Positions 16,929 through 25,570 of a DNA stretch of 64,000 nt are shown here, piece after piece. A program made the translations under genes and the position numbers. This DNA comes from Nocardioides sp. BGMRC 2183 (GTDB taxonomy: Bacteria > Actinomycetota > Actinomycetes > Propionibacteriales > Nocardioidaceae): positions 124,001-188,000 of the forward strand of contig VSSA01000002.1 in the NCBI GenBank assembly GCA_008123405.1, given 5' to 3'. Within the stretch, counting starts at the first letter, position 1; each line of letters opens with the position of its first letter. The notes under the pieces were generated by a model, which was given only the letters and a program-made list of their open reading frames with translations, was not told where the DNA came from and did no database searches.

Positions 16929-17924
16929 TCAGGCGCAGGGATCGACGCCCGGCTTCCCCGGCCGCTCGATGCCACGTTGGTCGAGGATCCTCTCCAAGAC
17001 CGTCGGCCGCGCCGGCATCAGCCCGTCCGCACAGGTGTCGATGATCTTTCGGTACGTGGCCGCGTCGTCCGGAGCCGAGCCGCTGAACCACACATGCACG
17101 GCATACCCGTCATTGTGGGCACGCTCGACGAACTCGCGGGTGGCGATCGGGATGCCCGAGTAGGTGACCGGCACCTGGAGGGCGACGGTGCCCTCCATCG
17201 GCAAGGTGTCGCTGAGCACATAGGCGGTGAGCGCCGCCATGCCGGGCGCCAGTCCGATCTGCGGGGCCTGCTGGTGGAAGTCAGTCAGGGCGGTGTCGTT
17301 GAACGAGGCCACGATCACGTCGGTGCGGCCGACCCTGTTGAGGAAACGCGCCAGCAACCGCCCCGTCCGCTGGTACGACGCCAGGTCGGTGTCCGCAGTC
17401 CCCTTGATCTCGATGTTGATCGGTGTGCTCGGGAACTGCTGGAAGATCTGCCACAGCTGCGGCACCCGGAAGTCCTTGCGGACATAACCGGGCACCTTGA
17501 CCTTGCCGTAGCGGGCGCCGCGCAGCTTGTACTTCTTCGCCGGGAGGCCGTGCACGGCACTCTGGCCGGACACGAACCAGTGGGCGGCGTCGAGGCGGCG
17601 GATCTTGCTGATCGGGAGGTCCTCGACCTTGCCCTTGCCGTTGGTGGTGCGGTCGACGGTCGCGTCGTGGATCACCACCAGGCGTCCGTCCTTGGTCGAG
17701 TGCACGTCGAGCTCGAGCATGTCCGCGCCGAGCTTCGCAGCCCGCTTGAAGGCGTACATCGTGTTCATCGGTGCCTCGTCCTCGCCGCCGGAGTGGGCCA
17801 CGTTCATCACCCGGCTCTCGAGCCACGGGTTCGTGGGCTCCTCCGGCGCCGCCGCCGTGACTGAGGTCGAGCCGGCCAGGACGAGGGCGGTGAGGGCCGC
17901 GGGGATCACCAGACGCAGACGCAT
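16929..17924 (-). CDS. Secreted glycerophosphodiester phosphodiesterase-family protein
   Basis: 331 aa with a signal peptide (MRLRL... to TAAA, cleavage near residue 26). GDPD landmarks are VMNVAHSGGEDEAPMNT (His44), LELDVHSTKDG (Glu71, Asp73) and VIHDATVDRTTNGKG (His86). Family members hydrolyse glycerophosphodiesters to glycerol 3-phosphate and an alcohol. The first motif is unusual: canonical enzymes have His-Arg-Gly and Pro-Glu-Asn-Thr, whereas here Ser replaces Arg and Met replaces Glu, so substrate or activity may differ. ATG 17924 follows TAGGTT by 6 nt, indicating a leaderless start. Confidence 0.85.
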   Translation of the reverse strand: MRLRLVIPAALTALVLAGSTSVTAAAPEEPTNPWLESRVMNVAHSGGEDEAPMNTMYAFKRAAKLGADMLELDVHSTKDGRLVVIHDATVDRTTNGKGKVEDLPISKIRRLDAAHWFVSGQSAVHGLPAKKYKLRGARYGKVKVPGYVRKDFRVPQLWQIFQQFPSTPINIEIKGTADTDLASYQRTGRLLARFLNRVGRTDVIVASFNDTALTDFHQQAPQIGLAPGMAALTAYVLSDTLPMEGTVALQVPVTYSGIPIATREFVERAHNDGYAVHVWFSGSAPDDAATYRKIIDTCADGLMPARPTVLERILDQRGIERPGKPGVDPCA

Positions 17925-17930
17925 GGGCAC

Positions 17931-17936
17931 AACCTA
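17931..17936 (-). promoter_or_regulatory. -10 hexamer of the leaderless GDPD transcript
   Basis: TAGGTT on the minus strand, 6 nt before ATG 17924; it favours this ATG over the GTG at 17930. Confidence 0.5.
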
Positions 17937-18030
17937 GATGGCGCCGCGCCGCCGCGGCACAAGCCAGCCTTGTGAGCGCCCAAGAACGTCCCGCTACCGC
18001 GCGCGCAGCCGGTGCCGAAGGCTGGTCACC

Positions 18031-19158
18031 ATGAGCGCGACCCTCCACCCCGGCACCACGGCGGGCGGACTCCGGACCCGCCGGTTCCTCGCCGAGCTCG
18101 GCGGCGCACCCATGCTCGGCCATGTCGGTCCGAATTGGTTCGCGGCGGTGATGGGGACCGGGATCGTCGCTGTCGCGCTGGTGGGTCTGCCGTTCCACGT
18201 CCCGGGCGCGGAGACGGTGGCCGCCGCGATCTGGGCACTCGCCGCCGGGCTGCTGCTCGTCCTCACCGCCGCCACCGCGCTGCACCACCGCCACCACCCG
18301 GTCGCCGCCAGGGCGCACCGCCTCGACCCGGTGATGGCGAACTTCTACGGCGCGCCGGCGATGGCGCTGATGACCGTCGGAGCCGGAGCTCTCGTCGCGG
18401 GGCAGCGGTGGATCGGCACGCCGGTCGCACTCACCGTCGCCGCGACTCTCTGGACCGCCGGCACCCTGCTCGGACTCCTCACCACCGTCGCCGTGCCGCT
18501 GCTACTCGCCGGCCAGGGCCGGCGACTCGAGGACGCGTTCGGTGGTTGGCTGATGCCGGTGGTGCCGCCGATGGTCAGTGCAGCCACCGGTGCCCTGCTG
18601 ATCCCGCATCTGCCGGCAGGGGAGCCGCAGGAGACGATGCTGCTGGCCTGCTACGGATTCTTCGGGATCTCGCTGCTCGCCAGCCTGCTGCTGATCCCGG
18701 TGCTGCTCCGTCGACTGCTCAGCCACGGGGCCGGTCCGGCTGCTGCAGTGCCGACCTGGTGGATCGTGCTCGGGCCGCTGGGCCAGTCGGTGACCGCCGC
18801 CCACCACCTGGGGCTGTTGGCGCCGGGGATCCTGCCGGCGCCGTACGGAACGGCCTTCGAGAGCCTGGCGCTGGTCTACGGCATCCCGGTCTGGGGCTTC
18901 GCGATGGTCTGGTTGGCCCTCGCTGCCCAGCTCACCGTCCGTTCGGTCCGCGGCGGGATGCCGTTCGGTCTGCCCTGGTGGTCGTTCACCTTCCCGGTCG
19001 GCACCGTGGTGACCGGCACCTCCGCGCTCGCCGACGTCACCGGTCTCGGCGTCCTCGCTGCCGCGGCGGGTGTCCTCTTCGCCGGACTCGTCGCCGCGTG
19101 GGCACTGGTCGCGACCCGCACCGTCCGCGGCGTGTACGACGGATCGCTGCTCGTCTAG
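18031..19158 (+). CDS. TDT-family (TehA/SLAC1-like) transporter
   Basis: 375 aa with ten hydrophobic segments. HVGPNWFAAVMGTGIVAVAL (~35-54) is the typical N-terminal stretch of the tellurite-resistance/dicarboxylate transporter family (C4-dicarboxylate carriers, sulfite pumps, SLAC1 channels), and WWSFTFPVGTVVTGTSALA is the matching late segment. It would move a small anion across the cytoplasmic membrane. ATG 18031 is chosen because the preceding in-frame residues are Arg-rich noise. The methyltransferase gene begins 9 bp downstream but has its own promoter hexamer. Confidence 0.85.
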   Translation: MSATLHPGTTAGGLRTRRFLAELGGAPMLGHVGPNWFAAVMGTGIVAVALVGLPFHVPGAETVAAAIWALAAGLLLVLTAATALHHRHHPVAARAHRLDPVMANFYGAPAMALMTVGAGALVAGQRWIGTPVALTVAATLWTAGTLLGLLTTVAVPLLLAGQGRRLEDAFGGWLMPVVPPMVSAATGALLIPHLPAGEPQETMLLACYGFFGISLLASLLLIPVLLRRLLSHGAGPAAAVPTWWIVLGPLGQSVTAAHHLGLLAPGILPAPYGTAFESLALVYGIPVWGFAMVWLALAAQLTVRSVRGGMPFGLPWWSFTFPVGTVVTGTSALADVTGLGVLAAAAGVLFAGLVAAWALVATRTVRGVYDGSLLV

Positions 19159-19161
19159 ATT
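19156..19161 (+). promoter_or_regulatory. -10 hexamer of the leaderless methyltransferase transcript
   Basis: TAGATT, 6 nt before GTG 19168; it overlaps the stop codon of the upstream transporter gene. Confidence 0.5.
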
Positions 19162-19167
19162 CGCTCC

Positions 19168-20382
19168 GTGACCCGGCGCACCGCGGCGACGGACACCGGC
19201 GAGGAACGCTACGAGCTGACCTGGACCGGCAAGCGCGCCGCGCTCGCGGCCGCCCGTACGCCGAGCGCGGGTCGGCTCGTCGCGGACCCCGACCGGTCGA
19301 TCGACGGCCCCGCCCCACCGCACCTCTTCGTGGAGGGCGACAACCTCGAGGTGCTCAAGCTGCTCGCCGCCGAGCATGCCGGGCACGTCCGACTGATCTA
19401 CATCGACCCGCCCTACGCCACCGGCAACGCGTTCGTCTACAACGACGACTTCGGCGACCGGGGCCGGCACAGCCGCTGGCTGTCGATGATGCTGCCGCGC
19501 CTGGTGCTGGCACGCGACCTGCTGACCGACGACGGGCTGATCGCGGTCTCGATCGACGACCACGAGACCGCCCAGCTGCGCCTTCTCCTCGATGAGACCT
19601 TCGGAACAGACAACTTCGTCGCCACCGTCTGTGTCCGCGCTCGAGCCTCGGTCTCCAACGACCGGCTGGTCTCACCCTCCCACCACTTCGTGCATCTCTA
19701 TGCCCGCGACATCGGCGCGCTCTCCGCCCGCCGCACCGGATTCGGACTCGACCCGGTCCTCGACGGGTTCGACCTCACCGACGAGCGCGGGCCCTATCGC
19801 CTGGTGCCGCTCGACGGTCCCGGCGGCGCCAAGAAGGGCAATCCGCACTACGAGTTCCAGGGGGTCACCGGCTACTGGCGATACTCCAAGCGCACCATGC
19901 AGGCCAAGTACGACGCCGGCCTGGTCGTCGTACGCCCGCGGGCGCTGCTGCAGAAGTACTACCGCGACGACGCGGCCGCGAAGCGCCGCACCGCCACCAC
20001 CTGGTGGGACGAGGAGATGCAGACCTCGACGGCCACGCGGCGGCTGCGGGAGCTGATGGGGGAGGCGGTCTTCGACAGCCCGAAGCCGGTCGAGCTGGTC
20101 CGCCGCCTGGTGACCATGGCGGCCAACGAGGACGGCGACGTGGTGCTCGACTTCTTCGCCGGCTCCGGCACCACGGGTCAGGCGGTGCTCGAGGCGAACA
20201 CCGCTGACGGGCGGAGACGCCGCTACATCTGTGTCACGCTCCCTGAGCCCACCGCGGAGCGATCCGAGGCGCGCAGGGTGGGCTACCGGACCGTCGCCGA
20301 CATCACCGTGGCACGGCTGCAGCGCGTCACCCCGGAGGGGGAGGGGCTCGAGGTGCGGCTGCTCGTCCCTGAGAACACCTAG
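19168..20382 (+). CDS. Site-specific DNA methyltransferase, apparently orphan
   Basis: 404 aa. The catalytic motif IV RLIYIDPPYATGNAFVYND (Asp-Pro-Pro-Tyr at 80-83) precedes the AdoMet-binding motif I VVLDFFAGSGTTGQAV (~326-340), the order of beta-class N6-adenine/N4-cytosine methyltransferases such as type III Mod subunits. At 404 aa it is shorter than type III Mod (~600). No restriction endonuclease, Res helicase or specificity gene lies nearby: neighbours are a transporter and an F420-type enzyme. It may be a regulatory or maintenance methylase, or the remnant of an R-M system. GTG start supported by TAGATT 6 nt upstream. Confidence 0.88.
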   Translation: MTRRTAATDTGEERYELTWTGKRAALAAARTPSAGRLVADPDRSIDGPAPPHLFVEGDNLEVLKLLAAEHAGHVRLIYIDPPYATGNAFVYNDDFGDRGRHSRWLSMMLPRLVLARDLLTDDGLIAVSIDDHETAQLRLLLDETFGTDNFVATVCVRARASVSNDRLVSPSHHFVHLYARDIGALSARRTGFGLDPVLDGFDLTDERGPYRLVPLDGPGGAKKGNPHYEFQGVTGYWRYSKRTMQAKYDAGLVVVRPRALLQKYYRDDAAAKRRTATTWWDEEMQTSTATRRLRELMGEAVFDSPKPVELVRRLVTMAANEDGDVVLDFFAGSGTTGQAVLEANTADGRRRRYICVTLPEPTAERSEARRVGYRTVADITVARLQRVTPEGEGLEVRLLVPENT

Positions 20383-20448
20383 CCTCGGCCACTGTCCGCG
20401 GGGCAGACTCGTGGGTGCAGCAGCATCCGCCGAGCGAGGAGGAGTGCC

Positions 20449-20886
20449 GTGCCGCTGGAAGGCATGAACGCCAAGATCGTCGAGGAGTTCCGCGCCAACG
20501 ACGGGAAGGTCGGTGGTCCCTTCGAGGGCGCGCCGATGGTCGTGGTGCACCACGTGGGCCGCAAGTCCGGGGAGTCCCGCACCAATCCGATGATGTACCG
20601 CCCCGACGACGATGATCCGGACACGATCTACGTCTTCGCCTCTGCAGCCGGTGCACCGAAGCACCCCGACTGGTACCACAACCTGGTCGCAGCCGGCGGC
20701 GCCCGGATCGAACGCGGCACCGACGCCGGGATCGAGACCTACGACGTCGCGGTCAAGGAGGTTATCGGGGAGATGCGGGACGAGATCTACGCCGCGCAGG
20801 CCGCCGACTACCCCGGCTTCGCCGGCTACGAGGAGAAGACCGCCGGCATCCGGACCATCCCGGTGCTCGCCCTGGAGCGCGCCTGA
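20449..20886 (+). CDS. F420-dependent nitroreductase-family (DDN-like) oxidoreductase
   Basis: 145 aa. MVVVHHVGRKSGESRTNPMMY and the later HPDWYHNLVAAG are signatures of the deazaflavin-dependent nitroreductase family (Ddn fold), which uses reduced F420 to reduce quinones or nitro compounds. The ending is also typical (YPGFAGYEEKTAGIRTIPVL). GTG 20449 has CGAGGAGGAG upstream. Single gene, convergent with the SulP transporter gene 15 bp away. Presence of this family implies F420 biosynthesis in the host. Confidence 0.88.
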   Translation: MPLEGMNAKIVEEFRANDGKVGGPFEGAPMVVVHHVGRKSGESRTNPMMYRPDDDDPDTIYVFASAAGAPKHPDWYHNLVAAGGARIERGTDAGIETYDVAVKEVIGEMRDEIYAAQAADYPGFAGYEEKTAGIRTIPVLALERA

Positions 20887-20901
20887 ATCCAGGCTGAGCG
20901 C

Positions 20902-22569
20902 TCACCCGTTGCGCTGCTGGAACGAGGTCACCGCGTCGTCGACCTCGAGGTGCACCCGCCGGTCGGCGAGCCGCTCCTCGACGCCGCCGACCCGCACCAG
21001 CGCGTGCACCTCCGTGCGTACCCGCGCCAGCTCCAGGCTGACGCCACGGCGGTCGAGCTCGTCGAGCAGTTCGTGCAGCACCTGGATCGCGGAGGAGTCG
21101 ATGTCGTGGGTGGTCTCCAGGTCGAGGACGACGCAGCGCGCCTGCTGCTCTTCCTGCAACGCCAGCACCTCGTCACGCAGCCGGCCGGCGTTGGCGAAGA
21201 AGAGCGGCGCATCGAACCGATAGAGCAGTAGACCCGGCACGGTGACCGCCCCGACGTGGTCGTCGATGTCGCGGTAGGTGTCGGTGCCGGGAAGCCGCCC
21301 GAGCACCGCGCCGGTGGCATCCGCGGCGCGGAGCACCATCAGCAGCATGGTCAGTCCGATCGCCACCGCGATCCCGACCAGCATGCCCAGCCCGAGCACT
21401 GCGGCCACGGTCGCCACCGCGGTCCAGAACTCGCTGCGTCGGTAGCGCCAGAATGCCTGGAACTCGGCGACATCGAAGAGCGAGATCCCGGCGACGATCA
21501 CGATCGCAGCCAGGGTCGCGGTCGGCAGGTAGTCGAAGATCGGGGCCAGCGCCACCAGCGTCAACACCACCAGGGCTGCGGCCACCAGGTTGGCCACCTG
21601 CGAGCGTGCACCGGCGTCGCGGAGCACGAAGCTGCGCGACTGGCTGCCGTTGACCGGGAACCCGCCGAGGAGACCGGCCCCGAGATTGGCAGCCCCGACC
21701 CCGAAGAACTCCCGGTCGGCGTCGATCCGGTCCGGCGTGCCGACGGTCAGCGACCGCGCGGTGAGCGCGCTGTCCGGATAGACGAGCAGCGCGATCGCCA
21801 AGGCCGGCCCGACCAGCATCCCGACGTCGTCGAGGCCCACCGCAGGCAGACCGATGGACGGGAGGCCGCTGTCGAAGGCACCGACCACCGTGACGTCGAC
21901 GTCGAACGCCGCGACCACCGCGATCGACCCCGCGACCGCGATCAGCGCCCCGGGCACGGCGGGCAGGAACCTGCGCAGCGCCAGCACCAGGATCAAGGAC
22001 ACGGCCCCGAAGCAGACTGCGGTCAGGTCGGCCTGGTCGAGGTTGCGCACCACCGCCCCCACCTCGGTCAGGTACGGCGTCGGGTCGATCGACGCGCCGA
22101 CGAACCCCTCGAGCTGGCTGCTCACGATCAGCACGCCCGACCCGAAGACGTAGCCGGCCAGCACCGGCCGGGAGAGGAAGTCGGCGGCACGCCCCAGCCC
22201 GAGCAGTCCACCGATGACCAGGAAGAGGCCGACCAGCAGGGCGAGCACGACGGCCAGGTCGACGTACTCCTCGCTGCCGGGGGAGGCGTGGACGGTGAGG
22301 GTGGTGGCCACCATCAGCGCGACGGTCGACTCGGCGCCGACGTTGAGCACTCGCGAAGAGCCCCACCAGAGGTAGGTGATCATCGCGCCGACCGCGGTGT
22401 AGAGGCCGATCACCGGTGGCAGGCCGGCCAGCACGGCGAAGCCGAGGGACTGCGGCACCAGCATCGCCCAGAGGGTGGCGCCGGCGAGCAGGTCGGCGGA
22501 GAGCCATGAGCGGCGGTAGCCGGCGAAGGCACGCAGCCCAGGGACCGCTCGGGACAGCGTGGCGCTCAT
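20902..22569 (-). CDS. SulP-family anion transporter with STAS domain
   Basis: 555 aa. About twelve membrane segments follow the N-terminal LRAFAGYRRSWLSADLLAGAT, the standard SulP opening, with LVPQSLGFAVLAGLPPVIGLYTA close behind. The C-terminal STAS domain (~440-545) includes CVVLDLETTHDIDSSAIQVL. Family members carry sulfate, bicarbonate or other anions with protons or sodium. Sulfate uptake would fit with the organosulfur module at 26-36 kb, but bicarbonate is equally possible. No carbonic anhydrase or cys gene adjoins. Confidence 0.9.
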   Translation of the reverse strand: MSATLSRAVPGLRAFAGYRRSWLSADLLAGATLWAMLVPQSLGFAVLAGLPPVIGLYTAVGAMITYLWWGSSRVLNVGAESTVALMVATTLTVHASPGSEEYVDLAVVLALLVGLFLVIGGLLGLGRAADFLSRPVLAGYVFGSGVLIVSSQLEGFVGASIDPTPYLTEVGAVVRNLDQADLTAVCFGAVSLILVLALRRFLPAVPGALIAVAGSIAVVAAFDVDVTVVGAFDSGLPSIGLPAVGLDDVGMLVGPALAIALLVYPDSALTARSLTVGTPDRIDADREFFGVGAANLGAGLLGGFPVNGSQSRSFVLRDAGARSQVANLVAAALVVLTLVALAPIFDYLPTATLAAIVIVAGISLFDVAEFQAFWRYRRSEFWTAVATVAAVLGLGMLVGIAVAIGLTMLLMVLRAADATGAVLGRLPGTDTYRDIDDHVGAVTVPGLLLYRFDAPLFFANAGRLRDEVLALQEEQQARCVVLDLETTHDIDSSAIQVLHELLDELDRRGVSLELARVRTEVHALVRVGGVEERLADRRVHLEVDDAVTSFQQRNG

Positions 22570-22723
22570 CCTCGATTCCTATCAGGACTGGCGGGGATGG
22601 CGCGCTTGTGCCTGGGTCACAAGATGCCGCCGATCTTTGTGCGCCGGGGTGTGGTCCACGTCATAGCACGAGCGGCAGTGTCGGCGGCCTCCACACGTCC
22701 GCTCCCGACCAGGAGGCCCCGCC

Positions 22724-22963
22724 ATGGGTCAGGCACTCGCCGTCTACACCCCGATCTTCGCGTTCATGTTGCTGCCCGTCTGGATCCCGATCATCGCCGT
22801 GGTGTGCGGCAGGGCCGCCGACGCCGTACGGACGCCGCCGGTGTCCGCGGCGAAGGCCGCGGTCGATGCCGCCAAGGAGCGCAGCCTGCTGCGCCGTAGT
22901 GAGATCCAGGCTCGGGTGCCGGCGGCGTCGCCGGCACCCACGGTCGCCGAGCAGGCTGCCTGA
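22724..22963 (+). CDS. Small single-span membrane protein (79 aa)
   Basis: A good AGGAGG site 9 nt before the ATG supports translation. Residues ~6-28 (VYTPIFAFMLLPVWIPIIAVV) form one membrane helix; the rest is an Ala/Arg/Glu-rich cytoplasmic tail. Function unknown. It ends 2 bp from the convergent ABC permease gene. Confidence 0.6.
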   Translation: MGQALAVYTPIFAFMLLPVWIPIIAVVCGRAADAVRTPPVSAAKAAVDAAKERSLLRRSEIQARVPAASPAPTVAEQAA

Positions 22964-22965
22964 GG

Positions 22966-23766
22966 TTATCGGCTGGTGGTGCGCCGGTACTGCCGGACCG
23001 AGAGCGGCCCGAAGACCGCGAGCAGGATCCCCACCCAGATCAGCGTGTAGAGCACCGGGTGCTGCATGGACCAGGTGTCCGGCACCGGCATGTTGCCGTT
23101 GTTGCCGAAGAGCTCGCGGGAGGCCTGGGTCAGGGTCGAGACCGGGTTCCAGGTGACGAAGGTGTAGAGGAGGCCGTCGAAGGAGCTGGCCGGAACGAAC
23201 GCGTTGGAGACGAACGTCAACGGCATGATCACGATGAACGACGCGTTGTTGATCACCTCGACGCTCGGCACCAGCAGGCCGACGTAGGCCATCACCCAGC
23301 TGATCGCGTAGGCGAAGACCAGCAGCAGTGCGAAGCCGGCGACCGCATCCACGAATCCGTCGCGGATCCGCCATCCGACGAGCAGACCGGTCAGCGCCAT
23401 GATGATCAACGAGAGCACGTTGTAGACCACGTCCGAGGTGGTTCGGCCGACCAGCACCGCCGAGGAGGACATCGGCAGTGATCGGAACCGGTCGATGATC
23501 CCCTTCTGCATGTCCTCGGCCAGGCCGGCGCCGGTGAACGTCGCACCGAAGACAACGGTCTGGGCGAAGATCCCCGCGATCAGGAACTCCTTGTAGTCGA
23601 CGTTGCCGCCGGTGTCGATCGCACCGGCGAACACGTAGGCGAAGAGCAGCACGAACATGATCGGGCTGATCAGCACGAAGACCAGGATCTCGGGGACCCG
23701 CTTGATCTTGATCAGGTTGCGCTGGGCGACCACCCAGCCGTCGGTGAGTGCCTGGGTCGTGCTCAT
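22966..23766 (-). CDS. ABC-2 type export permease (DrrB-like)
   Basis: 266 aa with six hydrophobic segments. RNLIKIKRVPEILVFVLISP and MQKGIIDRFRSLPMSSSAVL are the conserved ABC-2 permease patterns of the daunorubicin-resistance exporter family. It pairs with the ATPase encoded just upstream; the ATG overlaps the ATPase stop (ATGA), so the two are translationally coupled. Together they would export a lipid-like or antibiotic compound. Substrate unknown. Confidence 0.9.
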   Translation of the reverse strand: MSTTQALTDGWVVAQRNLIKIKRVPEILVFVLISPIMFVLLFAYVFAGAIDTGGNVDYKEFLIAGIFAQTVVFGATFTGAGLAEDMQKGIIDRFRSLPMSSSAVLVGRTTSDVVYNVLSLIIMALTGLLVGWRIRDGFVDAVAGFALLLVFAYAISWVMAYVGLLVPSVEVINNASFIVIMPLTFVSNAFVPASSFDGLLYTFVTWNPVSTLTQASRELFGNNGNMPVPDTWSMQHPVLYTLIWVGILLAVFGPLSVRQYRRTTSR

Positions 23767-24752
23767 CGGGTCGCCTCCGCCTGTGTCTTCTCCTGCGTTG
23801 CTTGCTCGTCCTCGGCGGGCCGTCCGGTCAGCGCCAAGAAGACGTCGTCCATCGTGGGACGCCGCAGGCCGATGTCGAGCACGGTGACGGTCTCCCGTTC
23901 GAAGCCCTGCAACACCCGGAGCAGGTCGCCGGTGCCGGAGCCGTGCACCGCGGCGGTGAGCTCGCGACCGTTGTTGGAGACGAGGACATCCGCGGCGGCG
24001 ACCTCGGTCAGCACGCGGTGAGCTGCGTCGCGATCCTCGGCGTCGGCCAGCACCACCTCGATCCGCTCGCCGCCGGTCTGCGCCTTCAGCTCGTCAGCGG
24101 TGCCCTGCGCGATCGCACGACCGTGGTCGATGACCATGATGTCGTCGGCGAGCTTGTCCGCCTCCTCCAGGTACTGCGTGGTGAGCAGCAGCGTCGACCC
24201 GCCACCGACCAGCTCCCGGATCACGTCCCACATCTCCTGCCGGCTCCGCACGTCCAGGCCGGTGGTCGGCTCGTCGAGCACCAGCACCGGCGGCTCGGCG
24301 ACCAAGGCTCCGGCCAGGTCGAGCCGCCGCCGCATCCCGCCCGAGTAGGTCTTCGACGGCCGGTCGGCAGCGTCGGTGAGCGAGAACCGCGCGAGCAGCT
24401 CGCGCGCCCGCTCCTGTGCTCGGGCCTTCCCCAGGTGATAGAGCCGGCCCACCATCACCAGGTTCTCGTAGCCGGTGAGGTGCTCGTCGACCGCGGCGTA
24501 CTGTCCGGAGAGTCCGATCCGGGAGCGCACTCCGACCGGATCCTTCAGTACGTCGACCCCGGCCACCTCCGCGCTGCCCGCGTCGGGCACCAGCAGGGTG
24601 GTCAGGCAGCGCACGGCGGTGGTCTTGCCCGCGCCGTTCGGGCCGAGCAGGGCGAGCACCTTGCCCTCGGGGACCTCGAGATCGAGGCCTTGGAGCGCCT
24701 TCACGCTCCCGTAGTGCTTGGTCAGTCCGCTGGCGCGGATCATCGTCGTCAT
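23763..24752 (-). CDS. ABC exporter ATPase (DrrA-like)
   Basis: 329 aa. Walker A LLGPNGAGKTT (~36-45), signature TYSGGMRRRLDLA (~135), Walker B PVLVLDEPTTGLD (~155) and the C-terminal ~80-residue extension (VTVLDIGLRRPTMDDVFLAL) match the DrrA family, in which this extension contacts the partner permease. ATG 24752 is chosen because GGGAAGG lies 8 nt upstream and the sequence starts directly with the nucleotide-binding domain. Confidence 0.92.
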   Translation of the reverse strand: MTTMIRASGLTKHYGSVKALQGLDLEVPEGKVLALLGPNGAGKTTAVRCLTTLLVPDAGSAEVAGVDVLKDPVGVRSRIGLSGQYAAVDEHLTGYENLVMVGRLYHLGKARAQERARELLARFSLTDAADRPSKTYSGGMRRRLDLAGALVAEPPVLVLDEPTTGLDVRSRQEMWDVIRELVGGGSTLLLTTQYLEEADKLADDIMVIDHGRAIAQGTADELKAQTGGERIEVVLADAEDRDAAHRVLTEVAAADVLVSNNGRELTAAVHGSGTGDLLRVLQGFERETVTVLDIGLRRPTMDDVFLALTGRPAEDEQATQEKTQAEATR

Positions 24753-24864
24753 CGAAGCCTTCCCTCGTCCCGCGCCGGTCCCTCCCGGGCCGGCGAATGA
24801 TGCCGACGTTAGTGACTGCCACCGACAGTCGAATTCATCGCAAGTCGCACCCCGTTGGCGAGAC

Positions 24865-24879
24865 GTAGGCAAGGCTTAC
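24865..24879. promoter_or_regulatory. Candidate DtxR/IdeR-type iron box upstream of dps
   Basis: GTAGGCAAGGCTTAC is an imperfect dyad (5 of 6 arm positions pair) resembling the core of the actinobacterial iron-repressor box TTAGGTTAGSCTAACCTAA; 12 of 19 positions match. It lies 90 bp before the dps start. Control of Dps by iron is known in other bacteria; here it is only suggested. Confidence 0.35.
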
Positions 24880-24968
24880 TTGTCTGGAATGGTTCAAGAA
24901 AGGGTGCCATAGTCGTTGCATCAGGTCCGCACCGGACCTCGGATGGTCCAGCGAAAGGAGCACCACCC

Positions 24969-25496
24969 ATGGCCACCACTGCGACCCATCACGACAAGCA
25001 CGTCTCGCACCCCGTCTTCGTCGCCGACGAGACCTTCGCCGGTCACCTCCAGCAGGTCCTCGTCGACCTCACCGACCTCCACCTCCAGGGCAAGCAGGCC
25101 CACTGGAACATCGTGGGTGCCAACTTCCGCGACCTGCACCTGCAGCTCGACGAGATCGTCGACGCGGCCCGCGACTTCGCCGACGACGTCGCGGAGCGGA
25201 TGCGCGCTGTCTACGTGGTCCCGGACGGCAGCTCGGCCCGGGTCGCGGCCCAGTCCAGCCTCCCGGCGTTCCCGACCGGCGAGGTCGACACCGGTGACGC
25301 GATCGACGCCATCGTCGCCTCCATCTACGGCGTCTGCGGCACCGCACGCCGGGTCCACGACGAGATCGACGCCGCCGACCCGACCACCGCGGACATGCTG
25401 CACGAGATCCTGACCCGCCTCGAGCAGCTCGCCTGGCTGACCGACGCCGAGCGGCGTCAGCCCGGTACCTCGGTGCCGAAGCCGATCAACGCCTGA
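24969..25496 (+). CDS. dps: Dps-family DNA-protecting ferritin
   Basis: 175 aa. Ferroxidase-site residues characteristic of Dps are present: HLQGKQAHWNIVG (His/Trp), then FRDLHLQLDEIVDAARDFADD (Asp/Glu). Dps forms a 12-subunit shell that oxidises and stores iron and coats DNA in stress or stationary phase. ATG 24969 has GAAAGGAG upstream. A possible iron box lies 90 bp upstream, and two strong hairpins follow the gene. Confidence 0.93.
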   Translation: MATTATHHDKHVSHPVFVADETFAGHLQQVLVDLTDLHLQGKQAHWNIVGANFRDLHLQLDEIVDAARDFADDVAERMRAVYVVPDGSSARVAAQSSLPAFPTGEVDTGDAIDAIVASIYGVCGTARRVHDEIDAADPTTADMLHEILTRLEQLAWLTDAERRQPGTSVPKPINA

Positions 25497-25501
25497 GGCT
25501 G

Positions 25502-25523
25502 GTCAGAGAGCGCGATCTCTGAC
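25502..25523. terminator. Hairpin after dps
   Basis: Perfect 8-bp stem GTCAGAGA/TCTCTGAC with a 6-nt loop, 5 bp after the dps stop. Confidence 0.55.
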
Positions 25524-25561
25524 GCCGGCTCCTGCTCCCTCTGCGCGGAGCGGGGGCCGGC
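25524..25561. terminator. Second hairpin between dps and a convergent gene
   Basis: Arms 25524-25538 and 25547-25561 pair at 13 of 15 positions (GCCGGC ends, GCTCC/GGAGC inner). It lies 9 bp past the end of the convergent membrane-protein gene and probably terminates that transcript; with the previous hairpin it forms a bidirectional terminator. Confidence 0.5.
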
Positions 25562-25570
25562 GATCTCTCA

